Shown here in pieces: positions 57,554-64,000 of a DNA stretch of 64,000 nt. Each line of letters begins with the position of its first letter. Position 1 is the stretch's first letter. The stretch is from Candidatus Rhodoblastus alkanivorans. Its GTDB lineage: Bacteria > Pseudomonadota > Alphaproteobacteria > Rhizobiales > Beijerinckiaceae. The notes below the pieces were generated by a model. The model was not told the origin of the DNA. It worked only from the letters and a program-made list of their open reading frames with translations, and did not search any database. Location of the stretch: assembly GCF_022760755.1 (NCBI RefSeq), contig NZ_JAIVFP010000001.1, forward strand, positions 1,530,001 through 1,594,000, given 5' to 3'. A program made the position numbers and the translations under genes.

Positions 57554-58449
57554 TGGCAATCACCCTTCAATGGCATGGCGGCGCGTTCGCGCGCGGCCTT
57601 CGCCGCGCCGTCGCGCGCCGCCCGGATCAGATCGGCTTGGAGGCCGGGCGGTCCCGCGGCGAGGGCGGGATGTTTCGGCTCGACCTGGTTGTACAATGGC
57701 GCGCGGCCGGCAAAGTCGGTCAGCGCGCCGCCTGCCTCGCGCAAGATGAGGTCGGCGGCGGCGATGTCCCAATCATAGGCGTTCGCGCGGGAGAGGGCGG
57801 CGTCGAATTCGCCGTCGGCGACCCGCAGCAGGCGCATGGCGAGCGAGGGCAGCTGGGGTTTGCGCTCGAAGGCGAGACCCGCGCGCCGGAGATCGGCGGC
57901 CAGGGGCTCTGGCGCCGAAACCGACGCGCCGGCGATCGCCGGCCGGCCGGAGACATTGATCGGAACGCCGTTGCGGCGCGCGCCGCCTCCCAATATGGCC
58001 GTGAACGTTTCATCGAGCGCCGGCGCATGCGCCACGCCGACGACCGGCCGGCCGCCGGCGACGAGCGCGATGCAAATGGCGAAACAGGGATCGCCCGAGG
58101 CGAAACCGCGCGTGCCGTCGATCGGATCGACGACGAAAACCATTTCGCGCCTCAGCCTCTCGGGCGAATCGGCGGTTTCCTCGGACAGCCAGCCGGCCTC
58201 CGGCGCGAGCGCGCTTAAGCTTTCGCGCAGAAAATGGTCGATGCGCAGATCGGCTTCGGTCACCGGCGAGCCGCAGGCCTTGTGGCTGACCTCGGCGTGG
58301 GTCGGCCCGCCGTGGCGGAAATAATCCATCGCGATCGCGCCGGCCTCGCGCGCGATCGCCTCGATGCGAGGCAGAATGGCGGCATAGGCGGACGGATCGG
58401 ACAATGCGCGGCCCTGGCTGGAAGGATTGACGTTTCGTGTAATCGTCAT
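57550..58449 (-). CDS. cysQ: 3'(2'),5'-bisphosphate nucleotidase, CysQ-like
   Basis: Mg-dependent phosphatase of the inositol monophosphatase family that removes the 3' phosphate of PAP/PAPS in sulfate assimilation. 299 residues from MTITRNV. Metal-site motifs: WLSEETADSPER, DPIDGTRGFASGD, and the C-terminal ANAYDWDIAAADLILREAGG. The position within the lipid A block is conserved, so an inositol or Kdo-linked role has also been proposed for such copies. Confidence 0.9.
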   Translation of the reverse strand: MTITRNVNPSSQGRALSDPSAYAAILPRIEAIAREAGAIAMDYFRHGGPTHAEVSHKACGSPVTEADLRIDHFLRESLSALAPEAGWLSEETADSPERLRREMVFVVDPIDGTRGFASGDPCFAICIALVAGGRPVVGVAHAPALDETFTAILGGGARRNGVPINVSGRPAIAGASVSAPEPLAADLRRAGLAFERKPQLPSLAMRLLRVADGEFDAALSRANAYDWDIAAADLILREAGGALTDFAGRAPLYNQVEPKHPALAAGPPGLQADLIRAARDGAAKAARERAAMPLKGDCQ

Positions 58450-58666
58450 GTCACCGCAGCGCAAGACATTTCGCAAGTGCGAAAATCGCGCTTCTCTCCC
58501 GCTCGTGAAACAGTTGCCGACAATTTGAACAATTGCCCTAACAGCGGGTTCGACATGCCGCGCGCCCAGGCGAAATCGCTAAAATGCCGCCTGTTTTATT
58601 AGCACGGTCGAGGAGGGTTGCGGCGAAAGATCGGCCCATCGCGGAAATCTCCCGCAGGAGCAGATC

Positions 58667-59206
58667 ATGTCCCAGCCCCAGGCCGCCATTCTCGCCCGCT
58701 TCGTCGCCGACGATCCGCGCGCCGATTCCGGCAAGCGCGAGGTCGGCGTCGCGGCCGAGGCCATCGCCATCGATCGCTGCGTGGCCGGCGTGCGGATGCG
58801 CCTTTCGGTGCCGGTGCGCAGCTTTCGCGGCGTCGTGCTGGCCCTTCACCAAAGCGCGCGCGGCCTGCTCTATCGGGTGATTCTGGCGCATGCCGATCCC
58901 GAACTCGATCTGGTGCTGGCGGAAGCCGAGAACGAGAAGGACATCGCTCCCGATTGGCTGGCCTGGGCGCAATTCTTTCGCCTGCCGCGGCTGGCGCGCA
59001 GCGCCCAAGGCGACGCCTCGCTCGTGGAAGGCCGCCTCGTGGAGGGCCGGCTCGGCGAGGTCAGGACCGGGACGGTTCAGCCGCGCCGGCGCGGCTGGCC
59101 GCTGAAGGAGCGGCGCTCCGCCATGTCGGCGCGGCGCAAGGCCGGCGCGAAAGGCCGCGTCCTGCCGGTCCATTGCGGCGAGCGCGAAATCATCTGCTAC
59201 GAATGA
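58667..59206 (+). CDS. DUF6101 family protein
   Basis: 179 residues, soluble. A DUF6101-type body (VGVRMRLSVPVRSFRGVVLAL; LDLVLAEAENEKDIAPDWLAWAQFFRLP) is followed by a basic tail. An imperfect LVEGR-LVEGR duplication sits near residues 119-128. GGAG lies before the ATG. Members are Hyphomicrobiales-specific and often next to ubiA, as here; function unknown. Confidence 0.82.
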   Translation: MSQPQAAILARFVADDPRADSGKREVGVAAEAIAIDRCVAGVRMRLSVPVRSFRGVVLALHQSARGLLYRVILAHADPELDLVLAEAENEKDIAPDWLAWAQFFRLPRLARSAQGDASLVEGRLVEGRLGEVRTGTVQPRRRGWPLKERRSAMSARRKAGAKGRVLPVHCGEREIICYE

Positions 59207-59215
59207 GCGCCGATC

Positions 59216-60169
59216 TCAGCGGACCAGATAAAACAGCAGGTTCTCGGTGAAGAGGCCGACGGAGAGCAGGAAGCCGGCGAGTCCGTTGGAGCGGAACAAC
59301 CTGAGCGCCTTGGCCTCGTCGTCGGCGTCGAGCCCGCGAATCTGCCACACGAGATGCGAGGCGAAGGCGAGCAGGCCGAGATGGGCCGCAAGGCCCGCGC
59401 CCGCGAGGACAAGGGCGACCTCGGCGCAGAGCACGGTCAGAAGATAGAAAACCGCCACCGCAAGCTGCACATGCTCGCCGAACAACAAAGCGGTGGATTT
59501 GACTCCGGCGGCGACATCGTCCTTGCGGTCCTGAATGGCGTAGATCGTGTCATAGCCGATGGTCCAGGCGACGCATGAGGCGTAGAGCCACAGCGCCGGC
59601 GCGGCGAGGCCGCCGGTCTGCGCCGCCCATCCCAACAGAGCGCCCCAGGAGAAGGCGAGGCCGAGCGCGGCCTGCGGCCAGGACGTGAAGCGCTTCATGA
59701 AGGGATAGATCGCGACCGGGACGAGCGACAACAGGCCGAGAAGAATCGCGAAACGGTTGAAGGACAGCAGGACGGCGAGGCCGACGAGACCCTGGGCGGC
59801 CATGAAGATCGCCGCATTGCGCGGACTGACCCGGCCGGAAGGCAGCGGCCGCGCGGCCGTGCGCTCGACCCGGGCGTCGATCTTGCGATCGATCAGGTCG
59901 TTGAAGGTCGATCCCGCCCCGCGCATGGCGACAGCGCCGATGAAGAACAAGGCGAGCAGGCCATAATTGGGATTTTCAAGGCGATAGATGCAGGCGAGGC
60001 AGATCGAGGACAGGCATGGGGCGAGCAATAATTGCCACCCTGCCGGACGGTCGAGCCGCGCGAGCTGGACATAGGGCGTCCAGCTTGCTGGAAGGCGCCG
60101 CCACAGGCTGGAGGCCGACGCGTCAGGAAGCTGGGGCTGAGCGGCCCCGTCGACCGCCGGCGCCGGCAT
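59216..60169 (-). CDS. ubiA: 4-hydroxybenzoate polyprenyltransferase
   Basis: Attaches the polyprenyl tail to 4-hydroxybenzoate in ubiquinone synthesis. 317 residues with about eight membrane helices and both Asp-rich motifs: NDLIDRKID (N90-D98) and YDTIYAIQDRKDD. The prenyl-acceptor region RLDRPAGWQLLLAP is near the start. It is four bases downstream of the small secreted protein gene and probably cotranscribed with it. Confidence 0.96.
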   Translation of the reverse strand: MPAPAVDGAAQPQLPDASASSLWRRLPASWTPYVQLARLDRPAGWQLLLAPCLSSICLACIYRLENPNYGLLALFFIGAVAMRGAGSTFNDLIDRKIDARVERTAARPLPSGRVSPRNAAIFMAAQGLVGLAVLLSFNRFAILLGLLSLVPVAIYPFMKRFTSWPQAALGLAFSWGALLGWAAQTGGLAAPALWLYASCVAWTIGYDTIYAIQDRKDDVAAGVKSTALLFGEHVQLAVAVFYLLTVLCAEVALVLAGAGLAAHLGLLAFASHLVWQIRGLDADDEAKALRLFRSNGLAGFLLSVGLFTENLLFYLVR

Positions 60170-60172
60170 GGC

Positions 60173-60625
60173 TCAGAGCGGTCCGGCGGGGAGCTTCGGC
60201 GGAGGCGGCAGATTGCCGAGGCCGGCGCCGCCGCCGCTCTCCTGCATCTGCTTGGCCTTGGCGGCCAGGGCGCAGGCCTGTTCGGCGATCTTGGCGGTGC
60301 GTTCGGTGTTTTGCTTGAAATTGGCGAGGAAATCGTCCGGGATGTTGCACCAATCTTTGTTCTTGGCGAAATAATTCGCCATTTTGGCCTCGATTTCCTT
60401 CATCTTGCGCAGATGCGGACAGGCGGCGATGGGATCGAGCTTGTTGCCGTGCGCCTTGGAAATGGCGTTGAGCGCTTCGATCTCGGTGTTGCGGCTCTTG
60501 CCCAAGGCGGCGAGATCCTCGTTGCAGCTTTGCGCGCGCGCGGCTCCCGAGAGCGCGGAAAAGCCCAGGAAAAAGACGCCGAGAAGGAAAAATGGACGCA
60601 TCGAGGCGATTATCGCTTTGATCAT
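60173..60625 (-). CDS. Small secreted Cys-containing protein
   Basis: 150 residues: signal peptide (MRPFFLLGVFFLGFSALSGAARAQ) and a mostly helical mature part with four cysteines (SCNED, AACPHL, DWCNIP, QACALA) spaced for two disulfides, then a Gly/Pro tail. No family recognised with confidence; the overall look is that of DUF-type periplasmic helical proteins. An upstream ATG at 60676 would extend the N-terminus. It directly precedes ubiA. Confidence 0.7.
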   Translation of the reverse strand: MIKAIIASMRPFFLLGVFFLGFSALSGAARAQSCNEDLAALGKSRNTEIEALNAISKAHGNKLDPIAACPHLRKMKEIEAKMANYFAKNKDWCNIPDDFLANFKQNTERTAKIAEQACALAAKAKQMQESGGGAGLGNLPPPPKLPAGPL

Positions 60626-60727
60626 TGTGTCCCGCTTTGGCAGCGCCCCCGCCGCATTTTTAAGCTTCTTTAGCAAAAAGCGCCTTGGAGGCGCAAGCGC
60701 CGGCTGTCTCTTGCGGCAAATACGTCC

Positions 60728-61174
60728 CTATCCGCCCTTCCGATAAGGCGCCATGCCGGCCCGCGCCAGCGCGTCGGCGCGCTCGTTCATCGGGTCGCCG
60801 GCATGGCCCTTGACCCAATGCCAGGCGATGTCGTGGCGCTGGGCGGCCTCGTCGAGCCGCTTCCACAAATCCTCGTTCTTGACCGGCTTTTTGTCGGCGG
60901 TCCGCCAGCCGTTGCGCTTCCAGCCAAGCATCCACGAGGTCACGCCCTGGCGGACATATTGCGAATCGGTGTGGAGATCGACGGCGCAGGGGCGGGTCAG
61001 GGCCTCCAGGGCCGAAATGGCGGCGGTGAGCTCCATTCTGTTGTTGGTGGTCGTGGGTTCGCCGCCCGAAAATTCCTTCTCGGCGCCGTTGAAGGTCAGG
61101 ATGGCGCCCCAGCCGCCGGGTCCCGGATTGCCCGAACAGGCGCCATCGGTCCAGATCGCGACGCGGCGGCTCAT
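60728..61174 (-). CDS. rnhA: Ribonuclease HI
   Basis: Cleaves RNA of RNA-DNA hybrids. 148 residues from an ATG that overlaps the thrB stop (ATGA). Catalytic acids are in place: [40 protein letters not shown], and [11 protein letters not shown], with the basic loop [11 protein letters not shown]. The thrB-rnhA order is common in Alphaproteobacteria. Confidence 0.98.
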   Translation of the reverse strand: MSRRVAIWTDGACSGNPGPGGWGAILTFNGAEKEFSGGEPTTTNNRMELTAAISALEALTRPCAVDLHTDSQYVRQGVTSWMLGWKRNGWRTADKKPVKNEDLWKRLDEAAQRHDIAWHWVKGHAGDPMNERADALARAGMAPYRKGG

Positions 61175-62136
61175 TCGATGAGCCCATATTCGCCGGCGTT
61201 GTCGATGGTCTGGTGGAAGCGCAATTTGCTTAGATATTCCAGAGGGTTTTTGGGCTTGACCAGGGCGCCGGGCGGCACGTTGAGCCAGTCGTAGAGCCGG
61301 GTCAGCAGGAATCGCATGGCGGCGCCGCGCGCCAGAACCGGCAGGGCGCCGCGCTCGACGTCTTCGAGCGGGCGCAGGCTCTGGTAGCCTTGCAGCAAAG
61401 CCCGGCCCTTGGTGGCGTTGAAGGAGCCGTCCGGCTCGAAACACCAGGCGTTGAGGCAGATCGCCAGATCATAGGCGAGCGCGTCGTTGCAGGCGAAGTA
61501 GAAATCGATCAGGCCGGAAAGTTTCGGGCCGATGAAAAAGACATTGTCGGGAAAAAGATCGGCGTGGATCACGCCCTGGGGCAGATCGCATGGCCAGAGC
61601 CGCTCAAGGGAATCGAGTTCCGCGGCAATTTCCTGCGCCAGTCCTGGCGAAACCTCGTCGGCGCGGGCGCGCGAGGCGGCGAACAATTCGGGCCAATGCG
61701 CGACCGAGAGCGCGTTGCGGCGGAAGAGGCCGAAATCGCCGCCGGCGAGATGCAATTGCGCCAATGCGCGACCGGTTTCGGCGCATTGGCGGGCTTCCGG
61801 CTTGCGGACCGAGACGCCGTCGAGGAAGGTGACGATCGCCGCCGGGCGCCCGGCGAGCGTTCCGAGCGCCTCCCCGTCGCGGCGCTTGACCGGCAGCGGG
61901 CAGGACAGTTTTTTCGCCGCCAGATGCTCCATCAGGCCGATGAAGAACGGCAGGTCGTTCGGCCTCACCCTTTTTTCGTACAGCGTGAGAATGAAACGCC
62001 CGGCTTCGCAATGAAGCAGGAAATTGGAGTTTTCGACGCCCTCGGCGATGCCCTTGAAGGATAGAACGGCGCCGAGGTCATAAGCGCTGAGGAAAGCGAA
62101 CAGGGCCTCGTCCGTGACATCCGTATAAACCGCCAT
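61171..62136 (-). CDS. thrB: Homoserine kinase, ThrB2/APH-like type
   Basis: Phosphorylates homoserine in threonine synthesis. 321 residues of the aminoglycoside-phosphotransferase fold used by Alphaproteobacteria: [16 protein letters not shown] start, [22 protein letters not shown], catalytic [13 protein letters not shown] and [18 protein letters not shown] precedes the ATG. Coupled to rnhA downstream. Confidence 0.96.
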   Translation of the reverse strand: MAVYTDVTDEALFAFLSAYDLGAVLSFKGIAEGVENSNFLLHCEAGRFILTLYEKRVRPNDLPFFIGLMEHLAAKKLSCPLPVKRRDGEALGTLAGRPAAIVTFLDGVSVRKPEARQCAETGRALAQLHLAGGDFGLFRRNALSVAHWPELFAASRARADEVSPGLAQEIAAELDSLERLWPCDLPQGVIHADLFPDNVFFIGPKLSGLIDFYFACNDALAYDLAICLNAWCFEPDGSFNATKGRALLQGYQSLRPLEDVERGALPVLARGAAMRFLLTRLYDWLNVPPGALVKPKNPLEYLSKLRFHQTIDNAGEYGLIE

Positions 62137-62191
62137 CTTTTGCGACTCTCCCCGCGCGCCGAAGACGTGTTAGCGGCGCGGGAGGGAAGCG

Positions 62192-63061
62192 TCAAACCGC
62201 CGGCTTGAGCGAAACGCCCTCCGGCACGGGCGTATCTTCGGGGACGAAAAAATCCGGGGCGAGCGGGCTGGTCGGATCGACGCGATAGGCGTCGAAATCC
62301 TTTACGCCGCGCGAGGCCAGCAGAACGTCGTCGATGAAAAACTGGCCGGTCGCTGCGCGGCTCGGCGAGGTGAAAATCGCATAGGCCGCGTCGCCCATGA
62401 TCTCCGGCTTGCGCGAGGCGCGCATGATCTGTTCGCCGCCGAGCAGATTGTTGATCGCGGCGGTGGCGATGGTGGTGCGCGGCCACAGGGCGTTGACCGC
62501 GATTCCCTTCGGGCGGAACTCGCCGGCAAGGCCGAGCACGGCGAGGCTCATGCCGAATTTGGCCATGGAATAGGCGGTGTGGGGCGCGAACCACTTTTCC
62601 TTCATGTCGAGCGGCGGCGCCAGCATCAGCACATGGGGATTTTCGGCCTTGGCGAGAAAAGGAAAGGCGAGTTTCGCCGTCATGTAGGAGCCGCGCGCAT
62701 TGACCTGATGCATGAGGTCGAAACGCTTCATGTCGATCTGCTGGCTGCCCCCGAGCGCAATGGCGCTGGCGTTGTTGACGACAATGTCCAGGCCGCCGAA
62801 AGTCTCCGCCGTCCGGGCCAGGGCCGCGGCCACCTGGGCCTCCTCGCGGACGTCCACGGTCAGGGGCAGGGCGCGGCCGCCGGCGTCCTCGATCTCTTTC
62901 GCCGCGGTGAAAATGGTGCCCGGCAAATTGGGATGTGGCTCCGCCGTCTTGGCCGCGATGGCGATATTGGCGCCGTCGCGCGCCGCCCGCAGCGCAATGG
63001 CGAGGCCGATGCCGCGCGAGGCGCCGGTGATGAACAGGGTTTTGCCAGCAAGACCAGCCAT
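62192..63061 (-). CDS. SDR family oxidoreductase, HSDL2-like
   Basis: 289 residues. Short-chain dehydrogenase with NAD(P) motif TGASRGIGLAIAL, NNASAI, and the catalytic Tyr/Lys pair in YSMAKFGMS. The insert AAKTAEPHPNLPGTIFTAA is typical of hydroxysteroid-dehydrogenase-like 2 proteins linked to fatty-acid metabolism. GGGAGGACATC precedes the ATG. It lies downstream of the enoyl-CoA hydratase, consistent with an acyl-CoA or lipid substrate. Confidence 0.9.
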   Translation of the reverse strand: MAGLAGKTLFITGASRGIGLAIALRAARDGANIAIAAKTAEPHPNLPGTIFTAAKEIEDAGGRALPLTVDVREEAQVAAALARTAETFGGLDIVVNNASAIALGGSQQIDMKRFDLMHQVNARGSYMTAKLAFPFLAKAENPHVLMLAPPLDMKEKWFAPHTAYSMAKFGMSLAVLGLAGEFRPKGIAVNALWPRTTIATAAINNLLGGEQIMRASRKPEIMGDAAYAIFTSPSRAATGQFFIDDVLLASRGVKDFDAYRVDPTSPLAPDFFVPEDTPVPEGVSLKPAV

Positions 63062-63076
63062 GATGTCCTCCCTTGG

Positions 63077-63121
63077 GTTACTTGCTCTTGTTGAGGCTTG
63101 CGTTACTTGCTCTTGTTGAGG
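63077..63121. repeat. 25-bp tandem duplication at the end of the enoyl-CoA hydratase gene
   Basis: GTTACTTGCTCTTGTTGAGG occurs at 63077-63096 and again at 63102-63121, period 25. The second copy holds the gene's last codons and stop; the first lies just downstream of it. Confidence 0.95.
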
Positions 63122-63846
63122 AAGGCCGCCAGCGCGGCCTGGGCTTGCGGCGACGCCAGGGCGTTGCGGAAGGCTTCGAGTTCGGCGTCGATTCGGGTGA
63201 GGATCTCCTCCTTGTCGCCGCGCAGGAATTTACGCGCGGCCATCAGGGCGGTGCGCGGCTTGGCCGCGAGTTTGGCCGCCTTTTCCCGCGCCGTCGCGAG
63301 CAGGGAGTCTTGGGCGACGATGTCGTTGACAAGGCCGGCGGCGAGCGCCTCGGCGGCCGAAAAGCTTTCGCCGGCGAGCAGCCAGGCGCTGGCGCGGGCC
63401 ATGCCGACCCGGCGCGGCAGCAGAAGCGAGGAGCCCGCCTCCGGCAGCAGGCCGAGATCGATGAAAGGCAGGGAGAAGCGCGATTCGGGCGTCGCATAGA
63501 TCAGGTCGCAATGGAGCAGCAGGGTGCAGCCGACGCCGACCGCGAGCCCATCGACCGCAGCGACGAGCGGCTTGGGAAAAGCGGCGATCTTGCGAATGAA
63601 ATCGGCGCCGGCCATTTCCCCGCCCGCGCTGACCGCGGCGACGAAATCGCCGATATCGTTGCCAGCGCAAAACACGCCGCCGGCGCCGGCGACGAGGACG
63701 GCGGCAATGTCCAGGTCGCGCTCGGCTTCGTGGAGGGCCACGTTGAGCGCGCGGTACATGGCGTTGGTCAGGGCGTTCTTCTTGGCGGGCCGGTTGATGG
63801 TCAATTCCAGCACCGCGCCCCGCCGGGCGATTTCGATATCCGCCAT
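63103..63846 (-). CDS. Enoyl-CoA hydratase/isomerase family protein
   Basis: 247 residues of the crotonase family. The first oxyanion-hole segment is GVFCAGNDIGDF and the second GLAVGVGCTLLLHCDLIYA; PEAGSSLLLPRRVG follows. The usual catalytic Glu of the hydratase pair is not obvious in the second position, so isomerase or other crotonase chemistry is possible. GGGAGG precedes the ATG at 63846. Probably an operon with the SDR gene. Confidence 0.9.
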   Translation of the reverse strand: MADIEIARRGAVLELTINRPAKKNALTNAMYRALNVALHEAERDLDIAAVLVAGAGGVFCAGNDIGDFVAAVSAGGEMAGADFIRKIAAFPKPLVAAVDGLAVGVGCTLLLHCDLIYATPESRFSLPFIDLGLLPEAGSSLLLPRRVGMARASAWLLAGESFSAAEALAAGLVNDIVAQDSLLATAREKAAKLAAKPRTALMAARKFLRGDKEEILTRIDAELEAFRNALASPQAQAALAAFLNKSK

Positions 63847-63930
63847 GCCGTTCCTCCCCCTGTCCTCGCCCATTGTTCTTGCCTGACGCGCGCGCCGGTG
63901 TCATGTGCATCGGCAACAAAGGCGGGATAT

Positions 63931-63948
63931 TAGTTTATAGGTGAACTA
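63931..63948. promoter_or_regulatory. Inverted-repeat candidate operator
   Basis: TAGTTTATAGGTGAACTA has 5-bp arms (TAGTT/AACTA) around eight bases, in an AT-rich spot 85 bp upstream of the enoyl-CoA hydratase start. A frame starting TTG-AAC-AAG at 63983 runs out of the window, perhaps a divergent regulator, but six codons cannot support a gene call. Confidence 0.35.
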
Positions 63949-64000
63949 TATTTCCGCGCCAGCGTCAAGCAGGATTGGCCGATTGAACAAGGAAGACAAG

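Overview
The window is one 64 kb stretch of a GC-rich chromosome. It reads as an alphaproteobacterium of the order Hyphomicrobiales (Rhizobiales), most likely near the Beijerinckiaceae/Methylocystaceae. The evidence is the gene set: an ornithine decarboxylase with a long structured leader followed by homospermidine synthase, the order DUF2093-lpxK-kdtA-DUF4170-cysQ, a DUF6101 gene beside ubiA, DUF992 and DUF1194 proteins, a PPi-dependent phosphofructokinase and a PedF-type cytochrome c. The last two are common in methylotrophs and their relatives, but no methane or methanol oxidation gene is visible, so the lifestyle is inference. The window is mostly core chromosome. The only mobile-element signal is a truncated insertion sequence near 19 kb.

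Layout. 0-4 kb: end of a probable outer-membrane protein gene, glnA behind a near-consensus sigma-54 promoter, and a SulP anion transporter. 4-12 kb: an orphan TAXI binding protein with a small conserved partner, an RND efflux adaptor/pump pair, a DUF1269 protein, a beta-barrel protein and cytidine deaminase. 12-18 kb: a glucan biosynthesis protein, then the polyamine locus (leader RNA, ornithine decarboxylase, GNAT acetyltransferase, homospermidine synthase). 18-22 kb: small secreted or basic proteins, the IS remnant, a fasciclin protein, and DUF1194 and DUF4336 proteins. 22-30 kb: a DUF1007/NicO metal pair, a CBS-domain protein paralogous to the small gene at 5 kb, dctA, an O-methyltransferase, two cytochromes c, TspO and GtrA. 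30-37 kb: carB with a terminator-like leader, greA, an MgtC-like protein and small exported proteins. 37-46 kb: lepA, a GT87-like membrane protein, a cold-shock gene, an RhlE-type helicase, a broken second cold-shock gene, rpsU, xseA and a phosphoesterase. 46-54 kb: a translationally coupled surface-glycan cluster running downstream from pfp, a GT2 gene and a kinase/UspA fusion. 54-64 kb: lipid A-Kdo genes with cysQ, ubiA, thrB-rnhA, an SDR enzyme and an enoyl-CoA hydratase.

The clearest functional units are the polyamine locus (ornithine to putrescine to sym-homospermidine), the lipid A/Kdo block, and the coupled glycan cluster behind pfp. The observations most worth checking are the odc leader RNA, the possible attenuator before carB, the uncharacterised C-terminal domain shared by the genes at 5.1 and 25.4 kb, and the kinase/UspA fusion. 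No rRNA, tRNA or CRISPR array was seen. Start codons were chosen by eye from Shine-Dalgarno matches, family length and overlaps; several are TTG or GTG.
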